From: Gammaproteobacteria bacterium
GTDB taxonomy: Bacteria > Pseudomonadota > Gammaproteobacteria > Pseudomonadales > Azotimanducaceae
Reading direction: 5' to 3'
NCBI GenBank assembly: GCA_026708185.1
Contig: JAPOVK010000032.1
Coordinates: 1 to 64,000, forward strand
Length of the DNA: 64,000 nucleotides
Both the position numbers and the translations under genes were made by a program. Positions 35,962-44,313 of the stretch are shown piece after piece (the first letter of the stretch is position 1; every line of letters begins with the position of its first letter). The notes beneath the pieces are model-generated. The model was not told where the DNA came from. It saw only the letters and a program-made list of their open reading frames with translations, and did not search any database.

Positions 35962-37746
35962 CTAGAGGTCGCGCACGACGCGGAATCCGCGCGCCTGATT
36001 GGTGCCCGTGCTGAACGACCGGAAACTCACTGTCGCCTCCTCGGGCGCGGAGTCCCAGGCGCCCCCGCGAACGGCGTACGCGCCGCAATTGCCGGCATAG
36101 GGTCGCGCGGTACCGTCGGCGCTGCTGTAGTTGCGGCGCCAGCAGTCGGCGACCCACTCCTCGGCGTTGCCGAGCATGTCGTAGACGCCGAATGCGTTGG
36201 CCGCGAGGCGACCGACGGGACCCACGCCAAGGACGCCGTCGTCGCACTCGGCGGTGCTGTACTTGCGAAATCGCGCGGCGAGGGTCCGGTCGGCGACATT
36301 GGCGTGCCGGCACAGCTCGCTGGGATCGTCGCCGAACGGATACCGGGTCTGGCTGCCGGCCCGGGCCACGTACTCCCATTCGGCCTCGCTTGGCAGGCGG
36401 TATGGATAGCCGGTCTCGCGGCCTAGCCAGGCCGCGTACGCCTTGGCCGCTGACCAGGTCACGCCGGTCACCGGGTGGTCGGCGAGGGTCTCGGCGGGAA
36501 CGGGCAACGCGGGCTCGCCGCGGACCGGCTGCTTCAATGTTGGCACCTTGCCACGATGCTGATCGAATTCGGCGTGGGTCACCTCGAAGACGCCGACCGC
36601 AAAGGGCTGCGTGATCGCGACTTCGTGGGCCGGGCGCTCGTCGTGCGAGCCGTCCGCTGACCCCATTCGGAAGACACCGGCCGGTATGACGACGAGGTGG
36701 GGGCCATGGCCCCCCGACGCCAAGGCGTCGCGGAATCGGCGTCCGGGCTCAACGTCGAAGGCCTGCATGTGGATGTTGTGCACGTGCGGTCTGCCGGGAA
36801 GGACTAGTCGCCGAACGTAGTTGCGGTAACCCACGGCGCGGGCCTCGATGGTGACCTCACCCGCGGGTAGTGTCAGGGGTTCCGTGTAGCGGAGGTCGCG
36901 CCACGCCTGTCCGGTCCGGTAGGACACTTCGACGACCGCATCGGGTGGGTTCGACGCGATGGTCAGCCTGGCCTTGAGTCGTGTGAGCCTCACGGTCCGC
37001 TCGTTGCGTCCGCGCAACACCGGCAGTTCAAAGGTCTGGCTGGCATAGCCGTCTCGCTCCACGCGGAACACGTAGGTGCCGCGGGGCAGCCGGATCCCGC
37101 GGTGATAGGGCTCGTCCAAGTCGACGATGTCGACCCGGGCATCCGATGGGTTGAGGTCGAGAAACACCTCGCCGACCGGCAAACGTTCAAGTTCGAACGC
37201 GACCTCGGTGCGTGCGTTGGGCAGCACCTCGACGTTCCGCGTCTGCGGATGCCAGCCTTCGATCGACGCGGAGACCTCGTAGACGCCGGCGGGGTAGGGC
37301 GCGAGGAATACCGGTGCCGCGTCGTCGAGTGGCCGCTCGTCGATCGCGATGGCCGCTCCCCGGGGGTTGCTCACGATCTCCAAAGTGCCGTTTGCTGCGG
37401 CCAGGTCGACGTGGATCTCGCGGCTCTCGTCGCGCGCGAGGTGAACTCGTTGGGCGACGGCCTCGTGGTAGCGGTGTTCGACGCGAACGACGACTTCGCC
37501 CGGGCGCGTATCGTCGTAGCGGAGCGGCGTCGCCCCGACCCGCTCGCCGTCGAGCAGCACGTCGGCGCCCGGGGGCGTGGACGTGACGCGGATTGTCGCC
37601 GAGCCCAGGACCATCCGGGGACCGATTCCCCCGGCGAACCAGTCGGCCGCCGCGACGAACGCGACCAGGCCGGCAACGAGCAACCAGCGCAAGCCCTTGC
37701 CTTCCGTTCGAGGGTCCGGTCGACGTCTTCTCCGTGGTGCGTCCAC
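35962..37746 (-). CDS. PEGA-repeat protein fused to a formylglycine-generating-enzyme-like domain
   Basis: A 594-residue envelope protein: N-terminal anchor (WLLVAGLVAFVAAADWFAGG), then four PEGA-like beta repeats (TIRVTSTPPGADVLLDGERV; GTLEIVSNPRGAAIAIDE; VFLDLNPSDARVDIVD; LTIASNPPDAVVEV), then a C-terminal FGE/SUMF1-like domain from about residue 355 (VVIPAGVFRMGSADGSHDE, RLPSEAEWEYVARAG, NAEEWVADCWRRNY, RGGAWDS, GFRVVRDL). Most such bacterial domains are binding or regulatory modules without sulfatase-activating activity; the copper-binding Cys pair of true FGE is not evident. PEGA repeats are thought to bind surface polymers. The GTG start at 37746 lacks a clear ribosome-binding site. Confidence 0.85.
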   Translation of the reverse strand: MDAPRRRRRPDPRTEGKGLRWLLVAGLVAFVAAADWFAGGIGPRMVLGSATIRVTSTPPGADVLLDGERVGATPLRYDDTRPGEVVVRVEHRYHEAVAQRVHLARDESREIHVDLAAANGTLEIVSNPRGAAIAIDERPLDDAAPVFLAPYPAGVYEVSASIEGWHPQTRNVEVLPNARTEVAFELERLPVGEVFLDLNPSDARVDIVDLDEPYHRGIRLPRGTYVFRVERDGYASQTFELPVLRGRNERTVRLTRLKARLTIASNPPDAVVEVSYRTGQAWRDLRYTEPLTLPAGEVTIEARAVGYRNYVRRLVLPGRPHVHNIHMQAFDVEPGRRFRDALASGGHGPHLVVIPAGVFRMGSADGSHDERPAHEVAITQPFAVGVFEVTHAEFDQHRGKVPTLKQPVRGEPALPVPAETLADHPVTGVTWSAAKAYAAWLGRETGYPYRLPSEAEWEYVARAGSQTRYPFGDDPSELCRHANVADRTLAARFRKYSTAECDDGVLGVGPVGRLAANAFGVYDMLGNAEEWVADCWRRNYSSADGTARPYAGNCGAYAVRGGAWDSAPEEATVSFRSFSTGTNQARGFRVVRDL

Positions 37747-37881
37747 GTGAATGCGGCCATGCCGATGGGCTGCCGATACTAACCGGTAACCAACTATGCG
37801 CTCCCCTTGGCCGTTGTTCCTTGTGCAGACGCTCTGTCATACTCTTTTTTTCTTCGCACCCCCCAACACAAGGAACCCCCT

Positions 37882-38184
37882 ATGAGCGATGTGGACGGCG
37901 TCTGGGACACGGTCACCGATACCCCCATGGGACAGCAGAAGGGCACGGCGACACTCAAGGCCGACGGCGACACGCTGACCGGCACGTTGTCCGGTGCGCA
38001 AGGCACCGTCGAGATCCAGGACGGCAAGGTGGACGGCAACGCCGTATCGTGGAAGTTGGACATCACCCAACCGATGCCGCTTACGCTAGAGTTTTCCGCC
38101 AACGTGGACGGGGATGAGATGAGCGGCAGCGTCCAGCTCGGCGCTTTCGGCACCGCGACCTTCAAGGGCACGCGTGCCGGATAG
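37882..38184 (+). CDS. Small all-beta hypothetical protein
   Basis: A 100-residue protein from the ATG at 37882 with AAGGA upstream. The pattern of short strands and Gly/Thr turns (GVWDTVTDTPMGQQKGTATL, DGDTLTGTLSGAQGTVEI, SWKLDITQPMPLTLEFSANV, GDEMSGSVQLGAFGTATFKG) suggests a lipocalin- or avidin-like meander barrel. No signal peptide. It ends three bases before the GST gene, so the two are likely co-transcribed. No assigned function. Confidence 0.75.
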   Translation: MSDVDGVWDTVTDTPMGQQKGTATLKADGDTLTGTLSGAQGTVEIQDGKVDGNAVSWKLDITQPMPLTLEFSANVDGDEMSGSVQLGAFGTATFKGTRAG

Positions 38185-38187
38185 CTG

Positions 38188-39168
38188 ATGGCGGACAACT
38201 ATGTGGTCATCGGTTCGGCGGAGTCGCCGTATTCCGTGAAGGTGCGCTCGTACTTCCGGTACAAGGGCATTCCCCATGAATGGCAGGACCGCTCGCAGGC
38301 GGCGGAACTCTTCGCCAAGCACGCCCGGCTGCCGCTGGTCCCCTTGGTTGTGACGCCGGAGGACACGGGCATCCAGGACTCGACGCCGATCATCGAGGCG
38401 ATGGAGACGACGTTCCCCGAACCCGGCATCCATCCACCCGGCCGGGTGGCGCGTTTCGTGTCGGCCCTCCTCGAGGAGTTCGGCGACGAGTGGGGCAACA
38501 AGTGGATGTTCCACATGCGTTGGTGGCGCGAAGTCGATCAACTGGCGGTGTCCCGCCGGTTCGCGGCCAGCGCGCCGGCCGAGGAGCGCGAGGCCAGGGC
38601 CGAGGCGATCCGCGAGCGCATGGTGCCGCGGGTGTGGTTCGTCGGATCCAACGACTTGACGGCCCCGCAGATCGAGCAGAGCTATGCGGACGTGGTGGAC
38701 ATCCTAGAGACGCATCTTTCGAACCACCCATACCTCTTCGGTGCCCGCCCGGCGTTCGCCGACTTCGGCCTTTGGGGCCAGATCTACGAGGCCGGACGCG
38801 ATCCGACCGCCGGGGCGGTTCTCCAAGGCCACCCGAACGTCGTTGCTTGGACGGAGCGGATGCTGCAGCCGACTAACGACGGCGATTTCGAGGAATGGCC
38901 GGCCTTGGAGCCGACATTGACTCCGCTGCTGACCGATCAGGTGGGGGCGATGTTCCTGCCTTGGAGCGCCGCCAATGCACAAGCGATCGCGGAGGCGGAT
39001 GACGAGTTCGACGTCACGCTCAAGGACAAGCGCTGGACGCAGAAGCCGCAGAAATACCACGCCCGATCGTTAGGCGTTTTGCGCGCGAAATACGCCGAGG
39101 TCGCCGCCGACGCGGACCTTGACGCGGTTCTCACCGCGACCGGCTGCAAAGAGCACTTGGCCGCCTAG
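38188..39168 (+). CDS. Glutathione S-transferase-like protein
   Basis: A 326-residue protein. The N-terminal thioredoxin-like domain (GSAESPYSVKVRSYFRYKGI, LPLVPLVV, DSTPIIEAME) carries the SPYS motif and the glutathione-binding DST turn. The C-terminal helical domain contains YLFGARPAFADFGLWGQIYE, the GST helix-6 signature (A-x-ADFGL). It is longer than ordinary 200-220 residue GSTs because of extra sequence after residue 230. It presumably binds glutathione in the cytosol; the electrophile is unknown. Co-directional with the small beta protein upstream. Confidence 0.85.
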   Translation: MADNYVVIGSAESPYSVKVRSYFRYKGIPHEWQDRSQAAELFAKHARLPLVPLVVTPEDTGIQDSTPIIEAMETTFPEPGIHPPGRVARFVSALLEEFGDEWGNKWMFHMRWWREVDQLAVSRRFAASAPAEEREARAEAIRERMVPRVWFVGSNDLTAPQIEQSYADVVDILETHLSNHPYLFGARPAFADFGLWGQIYEAGRDPTAGAVLQGHPNVVAWTERMLQPTNDGDFEEWPALEPTLTPLLTDQVGAMFLPWSAANAQAIAEADDEFDVTLKDKRWTQKPQKYHARSLGVLRAKYAEVAADADLDAVLTATGCKEHLAA

Positions 39169-39197
39169 AGGCGCGCAACCACAACGGAGTAGAAGCC

Positions 39198-40310
39198 GTG
39201 TCGATTGGCGAGGGTCATCATTCGGTCGTCTTGGCCGCAATGGCCGATGGTGTTGGGGATCTCACCTTCGCATCGGAGGAATGGGTGCGCGTTGCGGCGG
39301 ACACTATGACGGCTGCTGTCGCGAAGCACGGGGCGGGTCTTGCCGACCTAGGGACATTTGCCTTCTGTGAGGTGGCGCACAATCCGCCCGCCTATCTCGC
39401 CGCAGGCGGACCGCTTGCGTGGCACGCGCAGTTCGACGGCGGCAAGGTGACGGTCGCGAGCGGGGAGCTCGAGGCGGACGCCTGCGATCTCAAGGTCGAA
39501 GCCGACCATTCGATCATGAGCAACCTCGCCCGCCTCGAGTACCAGGGGCGCGACCCCGTGGTCGTCGCAGCGGCCCGGGAGCGCCTGATGAAGTTGACCC
39601 GGGTCGAGATGCACGGCGCGTTGCCGAGCCACCCCGTGCTCGGCGTCGTGCTGCGCGGCTTGCACGACGCCTTGGCGCCCCGGACTATGCCGCGTTTCGT
39701 GTTCATGACGCCGGAGTGGGTCAGCTCGGCGCGGGCGATCCTGACCGCGCGCGCCACCTCGGCCAAGTACGCGGACAGCCTCAAGGACGTGGTGTACACC
39801 TTCTCCGAGGAGTTCACAGACACGCCTGCCTATGCGTTTCCCGACGGCAGCCACGGTGGCTTTTGGGTACACGTCAACCGCGGCCAGATCACGGTCGGCG
39901 CGGGACCGCTACCGACTGACCTGGAGCCGGCCGACCATCTCACGAAGGGCCTCTACACGCCCGTGGTGCCCGTGGGGCGAACCGTGAACGCCGCCATGAC
40001 GGATGCCGACAAGGCCGAACAAGCGACCTACAGCAAAGCCGCCTTCCGGCGTGACGCGGCGTCGGGCGAGTTCCCCGTGCAGCAGACGTCGCCTTCGGGT
40101 CGAGGGCCCATGCCCGGTGACTTGGGCCGTGTCTTCCTACCCTTGCACGACGAACTGTCCAAGCGCACGTCCGGCGAGTTGCCGGCGGATTTCGACGAGA
40201 GCATCAGAGACGAATGGGCAACCCCGCAGCACTTCGACCGCCGTCCCGACTACGATCCTTCCTGGCTCAACTACGAGGAAGTCGACATCTACGGCAACGC
40301 CCGCCGGTAG
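39198..40310 (+). CDS. Hypothetical protein with two SCP2-like halves (tentative)
   Basis: A 370-residue protein from the GTG at 39198, with GGAG upstream. No signal peptide or helix-rich membrane segment. Residues about 50-120 (FCEVAHNPPAYLAAGG, LAWHAQFDGGKVTVASGELE, LKVEADHSIMSNLARLEY) have the strand order and W-x-x-x-F-D-G-G-K-V pattern of sterol-carrier-like domains; residues about 200-260 repeat a similar layout (GFWVHVNRGQITVGAGPLP, PADHLTKGLYTPVV). The C-terminus is polar and extended. Lipid or CoA-ester binding is a guess. Lies in a run of enzyme genes on the same strand. Confidence 0.6.
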   Translation: MSIGEGHHSVVLAAMADGVGDLTFASEEWVRVAADTMTAAVAKHGAGLADLGTFAFCEVAHNPPAYLAAGGPLAWHAQFDGGKVTVASGELEADACDLKVEADHSIMSNLARLEYQGRDPVVVAAARERLMKLTRVEMHGALPSHPVLGVVLRGLHDALAPRTMPRFVFMTPEWVSSARAILTARATSAKYADSLKDVVYTFSEEFTDTPAYAFPDGSHGGFWVHVNRGQITVGAGPLPTDLEPADHLTKGLYTPVVPVGRTVNAAMTDADKAEQATYSKAAFRRDAASGEFPVQQTSPSGRGPMPGDLGRVFLPLHDELSKRTSGELPADFDESIRDEWATPQHFDRRPDYDPSWLNYEEVDIYGNARR

Positions 40311-40334
40311 GCGGGTGCCCGCCGGTAGGCGGGG
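40299..40334. repeat. Tandem 18-base palindromic repeat at a gene junction
   Basis: Two direct copies (40299-40316 and 40317-40334) of GCCCGCCGGTAGGCGGG plus one base. Each copy holds the palindrome CCCGCC-GGTA-GGCGGG. The first copy contains the stop codon of the upstream gene (TAG, 40308-40310) and the second ends on the G of the downstream GTG start. Confidence 0.75.
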
Positions 40335-40900
40335 TGACGAGCACCCGGTTCCCGGATCGGATCGAGACCGCCAGGTTGATCCTGCGTCCGCCTACCGCGG
40401 CGGACGTCCCGGGGATCGTGGCGGCCGTTAACGCATCCTTTACGGAACTCAACGAGTGGATGGCCTGGGCGAACGGGCCGTACGGTGCCGACAATGCGCG
40501 GGCATTCTGCGACGCCTCGCTCGAGGCGTTGGCTGCGGAGCGGGAGTACTCCACCGTGCTGGTCCATCGGGACGACGGCCGGATCATCGGCGGCATGGGT
40601 CTGCTCGACGCCAAGTGGGACGTGCCGCGGTTCGAGATCGGCTACTGGGTGCATACGCACTATGTCGGTCAGGGCTATTGCTCGGAGGCCGTGCGTGGCC
40701 TGACACGGTTCGCGTTCGAGCAACTCGGTGCGAAGCGCGTGGAAATCACCATGGACGACCGCAACCGTCGCAGTTGGGCCGTCGCGGAACGCACGGGCTT
40801 CGAGCTGGAAGCCGTGCACCGGTGCGACCGCAGGGACAACCAGGGCCGCCTATCGGACACCCGCGTATACGCGATGCTGGATGTCAGCCAACTGCGTTGA
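40334..40900 (+). CDS. GNAT N-acetyltransferase (RimJ/RimL type)
   Basis: A 188-residue acetyltransferase beginning TSTRFPDRIETARLILRPPT, the usual opening of RimJ/RimL-type GNATs. Acetyl-CoA binding is by FEIGYWVHTHYVGQGYCSEAV (Q/R-x-x-G-x-G/A), and the C-terminal NRRSWAVAERTGFELEA is typical of motif B. Probable acceptors are protein N-termini or small amines. The GTG start at 40334 lies on the second copy of the tandem palindrome, so initiation could be influenced by that hairpin. Confidence 0.82.
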   Translation: MTSTRFPDRIETARLILRPPTAADVPGIVAAVNASFTELNEWMAWANGPYGADNARAFCDASLEALAAEREYSTVLVHRDDGRIIGGMGLLDAKWDVPRFEIGYWVHTHYVGQGYCSEAVRGLTRFAFEQLGAKRVEITMDDRNRRSWAVAERTGFELEAVHRCDRRDNQGRLSDTRVYAMLDVSQLR

Positions 40901-40904
40901 GCGC

Positions 40905-41690
40905 TTACGGAAGCCAGCGGACGGAGACCGCCGGCATCACCCGACGGTCGATGCGCAACCGGTTCGGCCAGACCTGCTTGTGGCCGTCGTCGTAGCGGAA
41001 AGCCGCAAGCCGCGTGGCGAGGCGGACCTCCACACGATCGCTTAAGCCGTAGCTGAGCGACGGTTCAACTGTGAAGCGCGTCGCGGCCCCCTCGAAGGCG
41101 GGCGCTACGATGGCCTCGGCAGCCACGCGCCAACCTCCACCGATGGTTCTGTCGAGCACGGCGTTGACGCCTAGGGCGTACACCCGGTAGCTGCGGTCGA
41201 CGGCCGCGCCCGCCCCGTCCACGTCCAAGTCGAAGGCTGTCCAGCCGACCCACGGCCCGACCCTCAACCTCGTGTCCTCGCCGAATGCGAAGGAGCGGGT
41301 GAACGCCAGGGACAGCCCGTCCAGGCCCAGCGTGGTGCGCACGGCGCTGCCCGCGTCGAAGGCGTTGCCCTGGCTGACGAGCGCGGTGTCCAGTGTCGCG
41401 TGGCCGGAGTCGCCGATCGTCGTGTAGCGGACGTCAAGCGCATACCGTCCGAGACCAACCGTACCGGCCACCCAGCGGTAGCTGCCGTCGCCGACCGCCA
41501 GTTCGTCCACGGTTGGCCTCCCCGCGGTGGCTGTTCCGGGCTCGCCTCCGGCCGGGGTCTGCAGGAAGCCGTCGTGCGAGAGCAAGCCCATGCCCGCTTC
41601 GAAACCGAAGCGTCGGTCGGGAAGCTCTTCCGCCCCCGCCCATGCGCCGGCGAGCACCGACAGCAGCAGCATCTGGCTTTGTCGTCCCAT
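40905..41690 (-). CDS. Predicted outer-membrane beta-barrel protein
   Basis: A 261-residue protein. From the ATG at 41690 it has a signal peptide (SQMLLLSVLAGAWAGA) and then alternating amphipathic strands with aromatic ends: YRWVAGTVGLGRYALDVRYT, LSLAFTRSFAFGEDTRLRVG, WRVAAEAIVAPAFEG, RFTVEPSLSYGLSDRVEVRL, ending in VSVRWLP. About eight to ten strands are visible. An ATG at 41702 is possible. It is too divergent to name. Convergent with the GNAT gene (four-base gap) and divergent from the VOC gene. Confidence 0.65.
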   Translation of the reverse strand: MGRQSQMLLLSVLAGAWAGAEELPDRRFGFEAGMGLLSHDGFLQTPAGGEPGTATAGRPTVDELAVGDGSYRWVAGTVGLGRYALDVRYTTIGDSGHATLDTALVSQGNAFDAGSAVRTTLGLDGLSLAFTRSFAFGEDTRLRVGPWVGWTAFDLDVDGAGAAVDRSYRVYALGVNAVLDRTIGGGWRVAAEAIVAPAFEGAATRFTVEPSLSYGLSDRVEVRLATRLAAFRYDDGHKQVWPNRLRIDRRVMPAVSVRWLP

Positions 41691-41739
41691 TGCATCGATC
41701 ATAACCACCGAATCCAGCTTGGGAAGGCACCGAACGCAT

Positions 41740-42516
41740 ATGACCATCCAACTCCGCCAGATCTGCCTGGTCGCCCGAGAACTCGACGGCACCATCGACG
41801 ACTTGGAAGAGATCCTCGGCATCAAACGCTGTTTCGTCGACCCAGGCGTCGGCCGATTCGGGCTCGTCAACACGCTGCTGCCCATAGGCCGCAACATGCT
41901 GGAAGTCGTCGTGCCCGTGGAGGACAACACCGCTGCGGGGCGCTATCTCGACCGGCGCCGTGGCGACGGCGGCTACATGGTGATCTGCCAGGCCGACTCG
42001 AAGGAGAACCAGCGTGCCGTCCGGCAGCGTGCGTTGGACAACGGCGTACGCATCGCCTGGGAGGTGGACCGCGGCAACTGGAACATCTGCCAGATCCATC
42101 CCGGCGACATGCGCGCCGCGTTCTTCGAGATCGACTGGGACGAGGTCAACGATTTCAACGGCAACTGGGAGCCGGCCGGCGGCCTGCAGTGGGAGGACAA
42201 GGTGGACCAGTCCGTGACGGTGGACTACGCGGCAGTTGAACTCCAGGGACCGGATCCGGTTGGCCTCGCGGAACTCTGGGGCAAGGTGGCGGGCCTCCCG
42301 GTCCGGCGCGACGGCGCCGTGCTCACCATGGCGCTCAACAACGTCGACATCCGCTTCGTCGAAGCGACGGACGGCCGGGGCTACGGCCTCGGCGGGCTCG
42401 ACCTGAAGGTGGCCGACCGCGACCGGATCTTGGCCAAGGCCAAGGAGCGCAATGCCTACGTCTCGGACGAGCAGGTCGACATCTGCGGGGTGCGCTTCCG
42501 CCTATTGGACGCTTGA
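41740..42516 (+). CDS. Two-module VOC (glyoxalase/dioxygenase) family protein
   Basis: A 258-residue protein with two VOC half-modules: residues 1-135 (IQLRQICLVARELDGTIDDL, NMLEVVVPVED, GYMVICQADS, RAAFFEIDWDE) and 160-258 (TVDYAAVELQGPDPVGLAEL, TMALNNVDIRFVEA, GLGGLDLKVADRD). The usual N-terminal His ligand is replaced (RQICLV), so metal chemistry, if any, uses other residues. The last line DICGVRFRLLDA is typical. Function unknown. Six bases upstream of the AAC(3)-like gene and co-directional. Confidence 0.75.
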   Translation: MTIQLRQICLVARELDGTIDDLEEILGIKRCFVDPGVGRFGLVNTLLPIGRNMLEVVVPVEDNTAAGRYLDRRRGDGGYMVICQADSKENQRAVRQRALDNGVRIAWEVDRGNWNICQIHPGDMRAAFFEIDWDEVNDFNGNWEPAGGLQWEDKVDQSVTVDYAAVELQGPDPVGLAELWGKVAGLPVRRDGAVLTMALNNVDIRFVEATDGRGYGLGGLDLKVADRDRILAKAKERNAYVSDEQVDICGVRFRLLDA

Positions 42517-42522
42517 ATCCCC

Positions 42523-43347
42523 GTGTCGGAGGGTGAGGTCCTCGACGAGTCGAACGTCGCCGGCCGCAAGCCGGTGACGCCGTCGGCGCTGGCGAGGGAT
42601 CTGCGCAAGCTCGGCCTGCGTCCCGGCCTGACGGTGATCGTGCACACGTCCCTTAGCCGCCTGGGCTGGGTACCGGGCGGGGCGCAGGGCGTGATCGAGG
42701 CGCTGCTGTCCGTGCTTACCGACGACGGGACGTTGGTGATGCCGACGCACACGGGCCATCTCACCGATCCGTCGAGTTGGGTGGCGCCGCCGGTGCCCAA
42801 GGCGTGGTGGAAGACCATCCGCCGGGAAATGCCGCCTTACGACCGGGCGCTGACGCCCAGCCGGCAGATGGGCGTCGTCGCCGAGACGTTCCGCAAGCAC
42901 CCGAACGCTCGCCGCAGCGCCCACCCGCACGTGTCGTTCGCGGCAATCGGTCCGAACGCCGAGCGGGTCGTTGGCGAGCATCCGCTAGGGCACATGTTTG
43001 GCGAACGCTCCCCGTTGGCCCGCCTCTACGACCTCGACGCCCACGTGCTGCTCGCCGGCGTCACCCATGCCAACAACACGTGCATCCACCTCGGCGAGAC
43101 CCGCGCCGAGTTCCCTACCAAGGAGCGGGTCGAGGAGGGTGCACCGATGATCGTCGACGGCAAGCGGCGCTGGGTCACGTTCGAGGAACTGCGGCCCGTC
43201 GACGACGATTTCGGCGACCTCGGCGACGACTTCGCACTCACCGGGCGCGAGCGACGTGGGCCGCTTGGCTGGGGCGAAGGACGCCTGATGCGGGTTCGCG
43301 AGATCGTCGACTTCGCGCTGACGTGGCTCGCGACTCACCGTCGCTGA
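42523..43347 (+). CDS. Aminoglycoside N(3)-acetyltransferase-like protein (AAC(3)/YokD family)
   Basis: A 274-residue protein from the GTG at 42523. Family landmarks: VIVHTSLSRLGWVPGGAQGV, DGTLVMPTHTGH, LTPSRQMGVVAETFRKHPNA, SAHPHVSFAAIGPNAE and VLLAGVTHANNTCIHLGE, with the catalytic Glu/His region conserved. Chromosomal YokD-type members acetylate unknown amines with acetyl-CoA and often do not give resistance, so resistance should not be assumed. Follows the VOC gene by six bases; likely one transcript. Confidence 0.85.
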   Translation: MSEGEVLDESNVAGRKPVTPSALARDLRKLGLRPGLTVIVHTSLSRLGWVPGGAQGVIEALLSVLTDDGTLVMPTHTGHLTDPSSWVAPPVPKAWWKTIRREMPPYDRALTPSRQMGVVAETFRKHPNARRSAHPHVSFAAIGPNAERVVGEHPLGHMFGERSPLARLYDLDAHVLLAGVTHANNTCIHLGETRAEFPTKERVEEGAPMIVDGKRRWVTFEELRPVDDDFGDLGDDFALTGRERRGPLGWGEGRLMRVREIVDFALTWLATHRR

Positions 43348-43350
43348 CGG

Positions 43351-43986
43351 TTACTGGAGCGCTGCGCGAAGCTGGGCCAGAAAGGCGTCCTTGTCGTCGC
43401 CGCCGAACTCGACGTGGCAGACCGGGTTCGTGACGCTGGTGTTCGCGAGCAGCACGTCGAACTCGATACCGCCGAGCAGGTCTAGCGTCGCGAGCATGAT
43501 CGGCCGGTTCCGCTTTGACGCCAGCGCCCGCCAATCCGCCCCGTCGTGGTAGATCGAGTCGCCGGCGAATAGGCAGCGGCGCTCGCCCATCGGCACCAGG
43601 TAGCTCACCGCCCCCGGTCGGTGGCCGGGCGTCGGGATGACCTCGACCCCGGCGGCCAGTTCATGGCGTTCGAAGGGGAACGTCGCCACGTTCTTCACCT
43701 TGCGCTTCACGTCGGGCCCTTCCACCTCGCTGCACCGGGTCGGCACCCCGAAACGGTCGAACACGTCGTCGCTGTAGCGCGCCGCGAAGTGCATGTCGCC
43801 CAGGAGGTGCATCGCGACCCCGCCGAGGGCGTCGATGGCATCGAAGCTGCCTTCGATGCTGCTGTGCCCGCCGAAGCAGGAGAACAGCAGGTTGCCCTCG
43901 GCGCGCTCGGCGAAGAGGCTGACGTATTTCGACGGTGTGACCTTGGTTGGCTCGATGCGGTACACGCCAGCGAACAGTTCTTCCAT
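43351..43986 (-). CDS. Metallo-beta-lactamase-fold-like protein without the HxHxDH motif
   Basis: A 211-residue protein. The later MBL-fold landmarks are present: PTPGHRPGAVSYLVPMGERR, then CLFAGDSIYHDG. The first metal-binding motif is replaced by LLGDMHFAARYSDDVF, which retains only one His, so it is probably not a classic di-zinc hydrolase. The start is taken as the ATG at 43986 with GGAG eight bases upstream; a GTG at 43995 is nine bases earlier. Convergent with the AAC(3)-like gene (three-base gap) and followed upstream by the murA remnant. Confidence 0.72.
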   Translation of the reverse strand: MEELFAGVYRIEPTKVTPSKYVSLFAERAEGNLLFSCFGGHSSIEGSFDAIDALGGVAMHLLGDMHFAARYSDDVFDRFGVPTRCSEVEGPDVKRKVKNVATFPFERHELAAGVEVIPTPGHRPGAVSYLVPMGERRCLFAGDSIYHDGADWRALASKRNRPIMLATLDLLGGIEFDVLLANTSVTNPVCHVEFGGDDKDAFLAQLRAALQ

Positions 43987-44004
43987 CGTAATCACTCCAA
44001 GGGG

Positions 44005-44292
44005 TCAGTCTTCTACCCGCTCGATCGCCGCGCCTAGGGTCGCCAAGCGGGCATCGAGCCGTTCGTAGCCGCGGTCGATTTGGCCGATATTGTGGATTGT
44101 GCTCTCGCCGGACGCACACAGCGTCCGATGCGGTCGCCGCCGGGGCGGGCCATCGCCGATGTCGGGGACGTTGCGCAGTACCAGCGTCTCGTCGGTTAGC
44201 ACCGACGCGGCGAGGAGCGGTAGCGCCGAGTTCTTGTTGCCCATGGGAGCGATGGTGCCGGCCAGCCGGTTGAGAAAAGAGTGAGGAAACAA
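44005..44292 (-). pseudogene. murA remnant: N- and C-terminal ends joined, core deleted
   Basis: A 95-residue frame whose first 45 residues match the start of UDP-GlcNAc enolpyruvyl transferase ([20 protein letters not shown], then [14 protein letters not shown]) and whose last 35 match its C-terminus ([19 protein letters not shown], then [12 protein letters not shown]). The roughly 340 residues between, including the catalytic Cys loop, are missing; the join is the Arg/Pro-rich segment [15 protein letters not shown]. MurA makes the first peptidoglycan-specific intermediate and is essential, so a functional copy must exist elsewhere. The remnant keeps an open frame, implying a recent or in-frame deletion. 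Confidence 0.8.
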
Positions 44293-44313
44293 CGGGGTTT
44301 GCGTGGCGCCGTC

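Noticed and set aside
42523-43347. Antibiotic resistance gene call for the AAC(3)-like protein
   Set aside because: Chromosomal YokD-type members usually have no demonstrated aminoglycoside activity, and no mobile or resistance context is present.
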